A DNA stretch of 64,000 nt from Entamoeba invadens IP1 (Eukaryota; Evosea; Mastigamoebida; Endamoebidae). The stretch is from positions 577,399 through 641,398 of the forward strand of contig NW_004440445.1 of assembly GCF_000330505.1 (NCBI RefSeq), given 5' to 3'. A program made the translations under genes and the position numbers. Below the pieces are notes generated by a model. It saw only the letters and a program-made list of their open reading frames with translations. It was not told the DNA's origin and ran no database searches. Positions 50,512 through 58,873 of the stretch are shown here, in pieces; positions within the stretch are counted from its first letter, which is position 1, and every line of letters begins with the position of its first letter.

Positions 50512-50914
50512 TACTATCTTTTGTGGTTTTTAAATCAAGTTCTTATACCTGACTAAAATCATTTATTTTTCAGTTCTTTTTCGATTTCGTCTTTTAAAGG
50601 AATTTTCCGTATTGTATTATATATTTATTATAAATATATCATATTTTATGATACATTTTTGTATAAAAATCAAAAATAATTCTAATTGAATTATTTATTG
50701 AAAATTCAAAACATATTTTTAATCAATAATTAATTAATTAATTAATTATAATTATTATTAGTGATATATTCATATTTAATAAATTATAATTATTTCAAAC
50801 TAAAATTTATTAATAAATAATATAGTTTTATTTATAAATGGATATTTTCATTCACATAAATAAAATAAAGTGGATGAAAACGTCAAAGTAGAACTAAAAA
50901 AAATAAAAAGTGAT
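50512..50914. other. AT-rich intergenic region with (TAAT)n
   Basis: About 400 bp spacer; near 50728-50748 TAAT is repeated in tandem about five times. Nothing else seen. Confidence 0.5.
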
Positions 50915-51472
50915 TTAATACGGTACAATAAAGAATCCGCAATAAATCGAGCTTTCCTTTACATTTGGTCGTAAAGTGATTTGCAAGACTTTACCTTTTC
51001 TTGCGACAAGTACTTCAATTCCTCCTCCTAAATATGATTGTGTTATTTGTCCTATTTTATTCAATGGCTTTTCATCTTCGACGTATTTATATCCGCCATA
51101 TTGTATTATCACATCACCCTCTTCGAATCCACACTTTTCTGCTGGTGAATTTGGATCGATCTTTTGTACTATAGCGAGTGGAGTCATTTCAATGTTTCTA
51201 TTTTCTCTCTCTTTATTCTTAGATGCCTCATGCATTCCAAAAAGTGTGCTTTCCATTCTTTGCATGAGTTCCTTGTAATCCGTTTCAAGGCAGTTGTATT
51301 CGTGTCGTATCTTTCTTAACGCCATGATCATGTCTGAATTAGGATTTGGATATCCTTCCTCGTCCACCTCTTTGAAATTTTTGATTGCTGGGGTGTTTAA
51401 ATATCGGGTTAATTCATCAAGCCGTTTTTCCATCCTCTGCTGCTCTTTTTGCATCTCAAGTAATGACTCCAT
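50915..51472 (-). CDS. PSMD9: Proteasome assembly chaperone PSMD9/Nas2 (p27)
   Basis: Chaperone of 19S proteasome base assembly, binding the C-terminus of Rpt5 through a PDZ domain. The 185 residues show the family N-terminal coiled-coil (EKRLDELTRYL ... MALRKIRHEYNCLETDYKEL) and a PDZ-like C-terminal half: PLAIVQKIDPNSPAEKCGFE, EGDVIIQYGGYKY, then GIEVLVARKGKVLQITLRP. The family usually ends in a GLLGC-type strand; here CGFFIVPY occupies the place. Length fits (about 190-220). ATG at 51472. Confidence 0.88.
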   Translation of the reverse strand: MESLLEMQKEQQRMEKRLDELTRYLNTPAIKNFKEVDEEGYPNPNSDMIMALRKIRHEYNCLETDYKELMQRMESTLFGMHEASKNKERENRNIEMTPLAIVQKIDPNSPAEKCGFEEGDVIIQYGGYKYVEDEKPLNKIGQITQSYLGGGIEVLVARKGKVLQITLRPNVKESSIYCGFFIVPY

Positions 51473-51533
51473 CTCTGAGTTTTCTAGTTTCTTGAATTTA
51501 AACTATTAATTTATAATAAACATCTTATTTACA

Positions 51534-52613
51534 TCACTTCACATTCTTCACTAGAAATGCATGCTTCAAACAATTCTCCAAGCTCATCCGCATCGACGGC
51601 TCTTTCACTATCAACTTTCTGATAAAGTCTTTGGCGATATAAGACACATACACGGGGAAACTGATTAACATGGGATTGACTTGTTGTTTGTTGACAAAGT
51701 CTATTGAACCAAAGGGAGTGTACCCAGTCAACAGTTCAAACGTAAGAACCCCTAAACTCCATAAATCAACGGCCTTATCGTACGTCTTGTTCTCAATTAA
51801 TTCCGGACTTAAATAGTCGGGTGTACCGCAACACGTCTTCCTCTTACAATCACTCCGCACAGACCATCCAAAGTCAGATAACTTCACGTCTCCATTCATG
51901 TCAAGTAAAATATTCTCCGGCTTGAGGTCTCGGTGAATGCACTTTCTCTGGTGAATGTGAATCAGAGCATCCGTCGTTTGTTTCACGTATTTCGCCGCTT
52001 CTGGTTCGGAAAACCGAATCTGTTTTTGCAGTAATTTGTATAACTCCCCTCCCTTACAAAATTCCATCACTAAAAAATACCGCGTTTCGTCGTCGAAAAA
52101 AGCAAATAACTTCACTACATTGTGATGATTAAAATGTGACATCAACTCAACCTCGCGCTTTAACTGAATCGTCATGTTGTAACGCTCAATTTTCCTCTTG
52201 TGGAGGACTTTAATTGCACACACATAGTTGCTTGTTCTTAATTCTTTTGTCATCAACTTTATAACAAAATTTGGTAAACACTTTAATAAGTGAAGGCATT
52301 TACTTAATAAACAAGTCATAATGTGTAAAGTTAATAATAAAATAAAGAAGTAAAGAATAAACTTTAGTTTGTACTTGGCAAGATATACTGTGCCAAACCT
52401 CCCTTCACCTAGAGGTTGACCGATCGAAAACATTTTCAAGTTGTATTTGGAACAAACGGTCGGCCTGAATGGTTGATATAACAGGTCGGAGCTGAACACA
52501 TGTAACAGAGAAAATCTGATGACACGGAATGGAAGTTTTGGCTTCATATCTGCGTCGTACTGTTTTATCGTCTGTAACATTGTGTGGTGAATTTGATTTG
52601 GCTTAATGCTCAT
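51534..52613 (-). CDS. Aurora-type Ser/Thr kinase with in-frame intron
   Basis: Mitotic kinase of the Aurora family. The open frame is 359 codons, but 52237-52362 (126 b, AT-rich, GTTTAT...TTAAG, divisible by three) splits the N-lobe between FGTVYLAKYKL and TSNYVCAIKVLHKRK and would encode a spurious hydrophobic segment; I treat it as an intron, giving 317 residues. Kinase landmarks: GEGRFGTVY, AIKVL (catalytic Lys), HRDLKPENILL, DFGWSV, KRKTCCGTPDYLSPEL (activation Thr), DLWSLGVLTFELLTGYTPF. The DFGWSV plus CGT-DYL pattern is characteristic of Aurora. No TPX2/INCENP-binding region could be judged. Confidence 0.82.
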   Translation of the reverse strand: MSIKPNQIHHTMLQTIKQYDADMKPKLPFRVIRFSLLHVFSSDLLYQPFRPTVCSKYNLKMFSIGQPLGEGRFGTVYLAKYKLKFILYFFILLLTLHIMTCLLSKCLHLLKCLPNFVIKLMTKELRTSNYVCAIKVLHKRKIERYNMTIQLKREVELMSHFNHHNVVKLFAFFDDETRYFLVMEFCKGGELYKLLQKQIRFSEPEAAKYVKQTTDALIHIHQRKCIHRDLKPENILLDMNGDVKLSDFGWSVRSDCKRKTCCGTPDYLSPELIENKTYDKAVDLWSLGVLTFELLTGYTPFGSIDFVNKQQVNPMLISFPVYVSYIAKDFIRKLIVKEPSMRMSLENCLKHAFLVKNVK

Positions 52614-52822
52614 TTAACTGTAATTAAAAGTTTTTTAATAATAAATATATTATATCCAATAAAAATGAATTAAAAACAATGTTAATATTTCATGTAAGTT
52701 AACACACTTTTATTTCACTTTTTAATAATAACTTTTTTGTTACAATTTCATGACATGGACAGATATTAATAAACGTTTTTTTCAATAAAACAAGAACTTT
52801 AAAAATTCGAAAGGAAAAAGAG

Positions 52823-54898
52823 ATGGAGGGTATAATGAAGAAAAAAATCAACGATTTGGGTATAACAAACGAGCTTGAGGATATTAAAATCACCGAAGAT
52901 ACTGTCCACATTTTAAAGGACATCTACGACTATGTCATTCAGTCTGACACTGAAGCATCAGTGTTCCGATTTTTTTTGCTGAACAACACTTTCAACAAAG
53001 CATTTATTCCTCTTCTCAAGACGTTGACATCCAAATCACTGATTAATACATCTAAAGAATCAGTGAAATTGATTCTTAAAATGATGCTCAGGTATTTGGA
53101 GGCGTGTGGGGTTCTTACTGCGTCCTCACAAACGATATATTCCTCTGGAAAGCCCATCCTTAACTATGACCTCTTTCCGCTCTTCTCAATCATTTTATCA
53201 TCTGAGATCGGGAAAGTCGGAACGGAAAATCCAACTCGAAATTCAGAGCTTTCTCTTCAGATCTGCGAATTAATCATCACCAAAACAACCCCGAAAATTG
53301 CTGATGTGTTGATTCCGTCCAACATTTTTGAGATTTGCGGGATTGTATTTGGCGGAATGGAAAATCTGAGTGAAAATTTGGTGACATCAGCAATTTCCCT
53401 TGTCATCTCTTCGTGTTACCTTTGTTTTGATTCATTTGAGACGTTCCAGATGCAATCTCGCACGGAAGAAAAAGCTTCGAAACTTCAAAATCTTCTCGCA
53501 GCCGAAACGAAAAGAGAGAAGATGAGAGATTCTCGTCGTTCAAAGCGTTCCGTCGTGTTCTCAGTTGGTGGAACGGGGACGAACAAAGTGCCCAATGTTT
53601 CCGTTTCTGTCTTTCGGCTCAGTATTGGGGAGAAAGTGTACTTTGCAAAGACTCTTCGCCCGGGGCGGTGTGACGGGTGTGACAAAGTAGCTGAAGTGAT
53701 CTCTAAAATCGTAACTTCAAACTATCAGACGCTAGTGACGTACATCAAACGCACCACCGACACCGAGATGCGTCAGAAGTGTTTTGTGGTAGTTGGACTT
53801 CTGTTAAAAGCAGTAGACTTTGATTTTTCGGAGATCGTTGCTGTTGACTTCTTGATGAATTTAATTGACACCGGACTGTTTTGGTACACGAAGACGGAGA
53901 AGAAGATTGTCGATTACTTAACGACGCGGATAGTTGTGTGGACTATCAATCAGGTATTAGACAAGATAGGGAAGATAGAGGAGACGTCCGCCTTACAACT
54001 TGAGACGTCGTCGATTGATCCGAATGAGTTTTTTGAAGACTTCATTAAATGCGGGCTGCTCGACTTTTACGTGAAAATTGTCCAAAATTTTATTCCCGAC
54101 CGCATGCCGAATGACTTGCTATTACAAGTGCTCATTGGGATGTACAAGTGTGGAGTTCTGTGTGAGAAGATGAAATTGATGAACGAGAATGGGCAACGGG
54201 TGTATGACGAATTTCTGAAGACGTTTTGTACGGAAAGGAGTTGTACAGTAGTGATCTATATCGTTGGATGTCTTTACGTTGACAAATTTGGGGAGGGGAG
54301 TGCGGTGAAGACGGTGCTAGACATTCTCACGAGAATGGAAGGAGAGAGTGCGGCCGGATTTCTCTATCGTGTGCCGTTGCTCTTAGAACTTGTCAAAATC
54401 GTGAGAGAGAAGAACGTGATGGATCAAAATGAACATGCGCAAGCGTTCTATATGTTTAGTGAGAGGATGATTAAGAAGTTCAATGACGACATTGTGATCG
54501 ACAAAACACTGCTGATCAATTCCATCTTCCCGTCGTACAGAGATTTGATGAATGTCGCACATCTCCCACGACCAAAACGAACGAGAAAAGGGAAGACGGA
54601 AGATGAACCGAGTCAAAAAGTGTCTGAAGAATATAATGAAAGTACACAGAGAGAAGGAGAGATTCAAACTGATATGGAGAATATCGTGAAAACAAAGGGG
54701 GAAGAGAAAGTGACGAAAAAGAAAAGAAAATTGGTTGAAATAGTCGAGGAAGAGCCGGAGAATTTGGAGGACATTTTTAACGACGATTTTGATTTGGATG
54801 TCCCGACGTTTCAACGTGAAGAGAAAGAACATCGGAAAGAAGAAGAAGACAAAGAAGGTGAAGACAACGAATTTGTTGAGAAAAGACCAGTGGAGTGA
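52823..54898 (+). CDS. Timeless/Tof1-like replication-fork protection protein
   Basis: 691-residue protein with a helical N-terminus (VHILKDIYDYVIQSDTEASV, FIPLLKTLTSK) and the family-like block EKASKLQNLLAAETKREKMR, SRRSKRSVVFSVGGTGTNKV followed by a helical array with EMRQKCFVVVGLLLKAVDF. These match the order of Timeless/Tof1 N-terminal features, including the Arg-rich helix just before a FGG-like turn. The C-terminal 110 residues are Lys/Glu-rich and disordered, with a basic cluster TKKKRKLVEIV (NLS-like). Shorter than animal Timeless. The name is by motif order; TIPIN partner is not in the window. Confidence 0.6.
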   Translation: MEGIMKKKINDLGITNELEDIKITEDTVHILKDIYDYVIQSDTEASVFRFFLLNNTFNKAFIPLLKTLTSKSLINTSKESVKLILKMMLRYLEACGVLTASSQTIYSSGKPILNYDLFPLFSIILSSEIGKVGTENPTRNSELSLQICELIITKTTPKIADVLIPSNIFEICGIVFGGMENLSENLVTSAISLVISSCYLCFDSFETFQMQSRTEEKASKLQNLLAAETKREKMRDSRRSKRSVVFSVGGTGTNKVPNVSVSVFRLSIGEKVYFAKTLRPGRCDGCDKVAEVISKIVTSNYQTLVTYIKRTTDTEMRQKCFVVVGLLLKAVDFDFSEIVAVDFLMNLIDTGLFWYTKTEKKIVDYLTTRIVVWTINQVLDKIGKIEETSALQLETSSIDPNEFFEDFIKCGLLDFYVKIVQNFIPDRMPNDLLLQVLIGMYKCGVLCEKMKLMNENGQRVYDEFLKTFCTERSCTVVIYIVGCLYVDKFGEGSAVKTVLDILTRMEGESAAGFLYRVPLLLELVKIVREKNVMDQNEHAQAFYMFSERMIKKFNDDIVIDKTLLINSIFPSYRDLMNVAHLPRPKRTRKGKTEDEPSQKVSEEYNESTQREGEIQTDMENIVKTKGEEKVTKKKRKLVEIVEEEPENLEDIFNDDFDLDVPTFQREEKEHRKEEEDKEGEDNEFVEKRPVE

Positions 54899-54993
54899 TT
54901 GATTGTTTGAAGGGATCACCATGTTTGTTAGTTCAAAATTCAAAGAGTATTACTGTGATTTTCTTATTGAAAGTGAAGAGCAAGAAGGTCATG

Positions 54994-55368
54994 TTAGTGG
55001 TCTTTACAGAGACTTAAAAACTCTGTTTCAAGTCTGTTCACATCAAGATGACGGAGAAGTTCATTGACAGCTTCTGTAATTTCAGTGCTGAGTTGGTTGC
55101 GCCGTTCGGTATATCTGTCATGAGACAAAAGCTGTTTGATGATTTCGGATTTGCCACGTTTCTGTTGCTCGATGTGACGCTGAATGAGCCATTTGAGTAA
55201 TGAGATCATCTCCTTCGTTTTGGTCTCTTGTAATGTCTTTTTAGCCGTCTTTTCAAGGTCTTTGTCTCCAAGGCGCTTCTCTAGTGTTTTTCGGCGTCGT
55301 CTTAATGTCTCGTTCTCTTTTGCAGCCTCTGCCTCACTCGAGTCTTCGTCGTTTTCTTTCTCATTCAT
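54994..55368 (-). CDS. Small helical, highly charged hypothetical protein
   Basis: 124 residues with an acidic N-terminus (EKENDEDSSEAEAAKENE), a basic/Leu-rich helix region (RRRRKTLEKRLGDKDLEKTA; MISLLKWLIQRHIEQQKRGK) and a C-terminal helix (ITEAVNELLRHLDVNRLETE). Possible coiled coil. Convergent with the Timeless-like gene, 95 bp apart. No family recognised. Confidence 0.55.
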   Translation of the reverse strand: MNEKENDEDSSEAEAAKENETLRRRRKTLEKRLGDKDLEKTAKKTLQETKTKEMISLLKWLIQRHIEQQKRGKSEIIKQLLSHDRYTERRNQLSTEITEAVNELLRHLDVNRLETEFLSLCKDH

Positions 55369-55612
55369 TGTGAATTAACTAGTTGAAGCAAAACATACCA
55401 TTGTAAGAACTATTATTATCAACTGGTATAGTATTTGGAATTATTAATCTTAATAATGAATTAGTATATTTTTATTATATATATCATTTCGTCATTCATT
55501 GTTGAACAAACAGTTGTCTACAAATATTGATTCACAGTTCATTGAAAACCAAAACATGTTAAAACCACTTTAAAAATTAAACCAAAAGCACTTGACTGAA
55601 TACAAGAAACAA

Positions 55613-56935
55613 TCAATAATAAGGCGAGGAAAAACCCATTTGGTTGGGTACGTATGGGAACCTCGGTCTGTATGACCCAGGCATGTACATGGTTTCGGTC
55701 TCATACGCCGAGAATATCCGACTTCGTTCTGGTTGATAATTTGGTATTTGACGCGGCATGATGACCTCAGGCCGTACGTATACCCTCCCACCCATTTGGT
55801 TTGGACTGTTGTAGTTATTTGGCTTAGGGTTGATGTTTGGAACATTACCCATGGGATTGGGGTAAGTCCTCCACTCGGTGTTTTGGGCCACGTCGCACAT
55901 TTTTAAATCAGGGATAGGTTTAATTTTGAGTAGCATCATCATATCCTGAATTGTATCGCCATTTAACGCAATGGAATCGCACAACTCGAATCCATTTTGT
56001 TGATCCAAACAATTTTTCGCTGTGGTCTCCGTACTTTCCGTCTTACCTTTGTTTCGGTCTTCAAATAGGGTTTTGAGCATCGAATACTTACTGATCGTTT
56101 TGATTGGCACATAGCCCCTTTCAAACCTCTTTGGTATAACATACTCGCACTCTGCGACCAACTTTTTCTTCTGTTCTGCAAGTTCCTGTATCCAATTTTC
56201 AGCGATGTTTTGTTTTTGATAGTCCTTTGCTGCACCGACATACGTTGCCTCGACCTTCGATCTATTCAAGGGAATTACAAGATTATTTTCTTCGCATATC
56301 TTGACGTGCATTACGATCCCGTCGCTTTCTCCAATCATTTTCTTCAATGCAAGGTTTTTCATCTCGTCGACGCTGCTTGGGAGGAAGTTGATTAGCTTTG
56401 TTGACACGGGAAGGATGTCATCTTCCTCCACTACTCCACTTTTGTTGATTCTTTCTGGTATTATTTCCACATTTACGTTCTTTTGTTCCGGCGTTATCTC
56501 AATCTCATCTCCTTTAATCACGTTGTCAATCTCATTCGTGATTTTTTCAGTCTTTTCCAGTGGTTCAATTTTCTCTTTTTTCTTCTGTAATTTGACTTTC
56601 CTCTCAGGTTTTTCCTTTTTTGGCTTCTTTTTTTCTTTTTCAATCGAAACGCTTTTTTTCGTTTTGCTGATGTCACCAAACCTCAGAGGAAACTCTGGCT
56701 TTGTCGGCGGGTTGAACAAAGGTGCACCGTTTTCAAGTGAGACCTCCGCGCTTGTACGTTTGCGTGAAATGTCGGTGTGGTCTATGAGGGATGGAAGGCC
56801 GCCCCTGACGGGTGATTTTTTTATAGGGTCTAAACTAATAGGGGGTAAAATGTCCTCAGTTTTGGTCGATGCCTCGGTCGGTTTTGGGTGAAAATTAAAA
56901 GTCGGAAAAACAGAATTTATATTTTCACTGGTCAT
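55613..56935 (-). CDS. Hypothetical protein with basic and Pro/Asn-rich regions
   Basis: 440 residues from ATG at 56935 (an in-frame TTG 12 codons upstream is ignored). N-terminal 90 residues are Pro/Lys/Ser-rich (FHPKPTEASTKTEDILPPIS), 95-145 are strongly basic (EKEKKKPKKEKPERKVKLQK), 200-320 are mixed helical (IAENWIQELAEQKKKLVAEC), and the C-terminus is Pro/Asn/Tyr/Gly-rich (NPMGNVPNINPKPNNYNSPN). No catalytic or known domain recognised; RNA-binding or scaffold role is conjecture. Confidence 0.6.
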   Translation of the reverse strand: MTSENINSVFPTFNFHPKPTEASTKTEDILPPISLDPIKKSPVRGGLPSLIDHTDISRKRTSAEVSLENGAPLFNPPTKPEFPLRFGDISKTKKSVSIEKEKKKPKKEKPERKVKLQKKKEKIEPLEKTEKITNEIDNVIKGDEIEITPEQKNVNVEIIPERINKSGVVEEDDILPVSTKLINFLPSSVDEMKNLALKKMIGESDGIVMHVKICEENNLVIPLNRSKVEATYVGAAKDYQKQNIAENWIQELAEQKKKLVAECEYVIPKRFERGYVPIKTISKYSMLKTLFEDRNKGKTESTETTAKNCLDQQNGFELCDSIALNGDTIQDMMMLLKIKPIPDLKMCDVAQNTEWRTYPNPMGNVPNINPKPNNYNSPNQMGGRVYVRPEVIMPRQIPNYQPERSRIFSAYETETMYMPGSYRPRFPYVPNQMGFSSPYY

Positions 56936-57503
56936 TTTGTCGTTGTGGTGTTCTGAGTTTTTACAGTTCAATATTACTTCGAATTTTTCACTTTTTATTA
57001 GGGATATTATTTTGCTCGATTTTAATGTAAAATTGCGGGAGATTAGGAGGTTTATTCATCGTTGGATTTGTTTTTTTACAATTCGGGTTTATGGGAATTA
57101 TAATATAGTTTTTTTAACTATGCAAATAAAATACAGGTAAAAAACAATACCATATTTTTATAATTAAATTTACTATATATACCATGTTATTTGTTTTAAT
57201 TCATTATTAGTTAAATGAAAAACTATACAACCCTAATTATTTGAACACTTTTCAATATTAAATTACAATTAATATAACTAATAAAAGAATGAATTATTTT
57301 TTATTTTTAGAATAAAAATTGTATAGTTTAAGAAGATGTAATTATTTTATTAAATGTTTAGTATACCAACTATTTAATAAAAAAACTATTAAACTTTATA
57401 CTATACTAAATTTCATAAACTATATATTAATAGCAATTTATAGTAAAAAATAATTAAAAGTGTCGACTTATTGTTAATCTATTGTGAAACCATTCAAATT
57501 GAA
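56936..57503. other. AT-rich intergenic region
   Basis: About 570 bp of A/T-rich spacer between two minus-strand genes. No supported features. Confidence 0.5.
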
Positions 57504-58286
57504 TCACATATTCTGTTTGGGATAATTTGTGTTTACCCATTCAATTGCTTTTGCGACGCCCCCGTGGTCCACGTCATCAGTGACATAGTCAGCTTTCTTT
57601 TTGACTTCTTCGAACGCGTTTCCCATAGCCACTGCGACCCCCTTTTTCTTTTGAACGAAGTCGAATGCTTGCAAATCGTTTTCGGAGTCTCCGATGTAGA
57701 CCAAGAAGTCTCCGAGGAGTTTTTTGTCGTCGAGTTCTTTGAGTGAATTTCCTTTGTTGACGTTTTTGCTTACAATTTCGATGATTGTTTCCCCGCTATT
57801 TTTCACAACGAGTTTGTCTCCGACGTTTTTTTTGAGGATTTCTATCCAGCCGTCTTTTTGTTCTTTTGTTTTTGCATAGACTGTGAGTTCCACAAATTCG
57901 CTGTTTTTGCGTCGTTGAAATGTTTTCGCATCGTCGAAATATTCTGTGAATTTTCCATTGGAAACTTCAGACGAAATGACATAGCCATTCATCTTCTCAG
58001 TGTTGACCACTTGAAGGATGGCTGCTGACTGCTCGGAATCCATATATTTGTGTGCATACAAGACATCCCCTTTTACACTCAGTCCACCATTCGTTGAAAC
58101 TAATATATCGTCGTGGTTGATAGATTCTAAAATATGTCGTGTTTCATATATAGAACGACCAGTACATATTATTACGCGGTTCCCTTTCTTCTTCTCTTCT
58201 TGTATGGCTGCTAAGTCAATGGGAGCTACGGCGTCACGACTTTGTGAGGCCAAAGTGCCATCGACGTCGATGATGAATGTTTTCAT
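57504..58286 (-). CDS. HAD-superfamily Cof-type phosphatase
   Basis: 260-residue haloacid-dehalogenase-fold phosphatase of the Cof/type IIB subfamily, probably acting on sugar or nucleotide phosphates. Motif I is IIDVDGTLAS (residues 5-14), motif II STNGG, the Lys of motif III lies in VSKNVNKGNSLKEL, and motif IV is YIGDSENDLQAF; a cap domain sits between. I choose ATG 58286 (MKTFIIDVDGTL); an ATG seven codons upstream and an in-frame GTG at 58334 exist. The substrate cannot be predicted from sequence alone. Confidence 0.85.
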   Translation of the reverse strand: MKTFIIDVDGTLASQSRDAVAPIDLAAIQEEKKKGNRVIICTGRSIYETRHILESINHDDILVSTNGGLSVKGDVLYAHKYMDSEQSAAILQVVNTEKMNGYVISSEVSNGKFTEYFDDAKTFQRRKNSEFVELTVYAKTKEQKDGWIEILKKNVGDKLVVKNSGETIIEIVSKNVNKGNSLKELDDKKLLGDFLVYIGDSENDLQAFDFVQKKKGVAVAMGNAFEEVKKKADYVTDDVDHGGVAKAIEWVNTNYPKQNM

Positions 58287-58691
58287 CAAGAATAATTCCA
58301 AGTTCATACTATTCCAGTCATTAAATCGTAACACGAATGCGTTGTATTTATATTCAATTCAATCATTACAATTACTATATTATTATTATATTTTTATTAT
58401 TATAATACTATATCTTTTTTTTTCTTATTTAATTGTTTTTTTGTTTTACCAGTCTTCTGTTCTTATTTTGTTCATATTAAGTTGGGTTAGTTTTTTAAGA
58501 TGAAATGAATATGTTTTTTAATGACTTGTTGTTAGATGGTGAGAAGAATAAGTATTTTTTTTACTAATTTGTATGCAATAATAATTCTTTTAACAGTCTG
58601 TTGTTGAAACAAATTGTTACTTTAAACATGTCCAATTTAATTAAATCTAGTTAATTGATAATATTTATACTATTTTTAATACTTGATAAAG
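58287..58691. other. Intergenic region up to hAT insertion
   Basis: About 400 bp of AT-rich spacer; its last seven bases (GATAAAG, 58685-58691) are the left target duplication of the hAT element. Confidence 0.5.
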
Positions 58692-58727
58692 CAGGGCTAT
58701 CAAGGAATTTTTAATCTGGAAGTTAAG
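58692..58727 (+). repeat. hAT left terminal inverted repeat
   Basis: 36 bases starting CAGGGCTATCAAGG and ending GGAAGTTAAG; inverted copy at 61620-61658. Confidence 0.85.
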
Positions 58728-58873
58728 AATCAAGAAAAAAATCGGCATTTGAATAACATTTTTTTTAGAAAAATGTTTATTAAAAAAAGGAAAAACATTT
58801 TAAAGGAAATTAATTTAAAAATAATTAAATTAATAGTAAATTAATAGTATTAAATCATTGTTTGGTTGGCTCT

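Noticed and set aside
52237..52362. Apparent transmembrane helix in the Aurora kinase
   Set aside because: It splits the kinase N-lobe, is AT-rich and bounded by splice-like sites, so treated as an intron rather than a membrane domain.
56301..56891. 196-codon plus-strand frame
   Set aside because: Antisense shadow of the Lys-rich minus-strand gene; Phe/Ser-rich composition is typical of reversed Lys/Glu codons.
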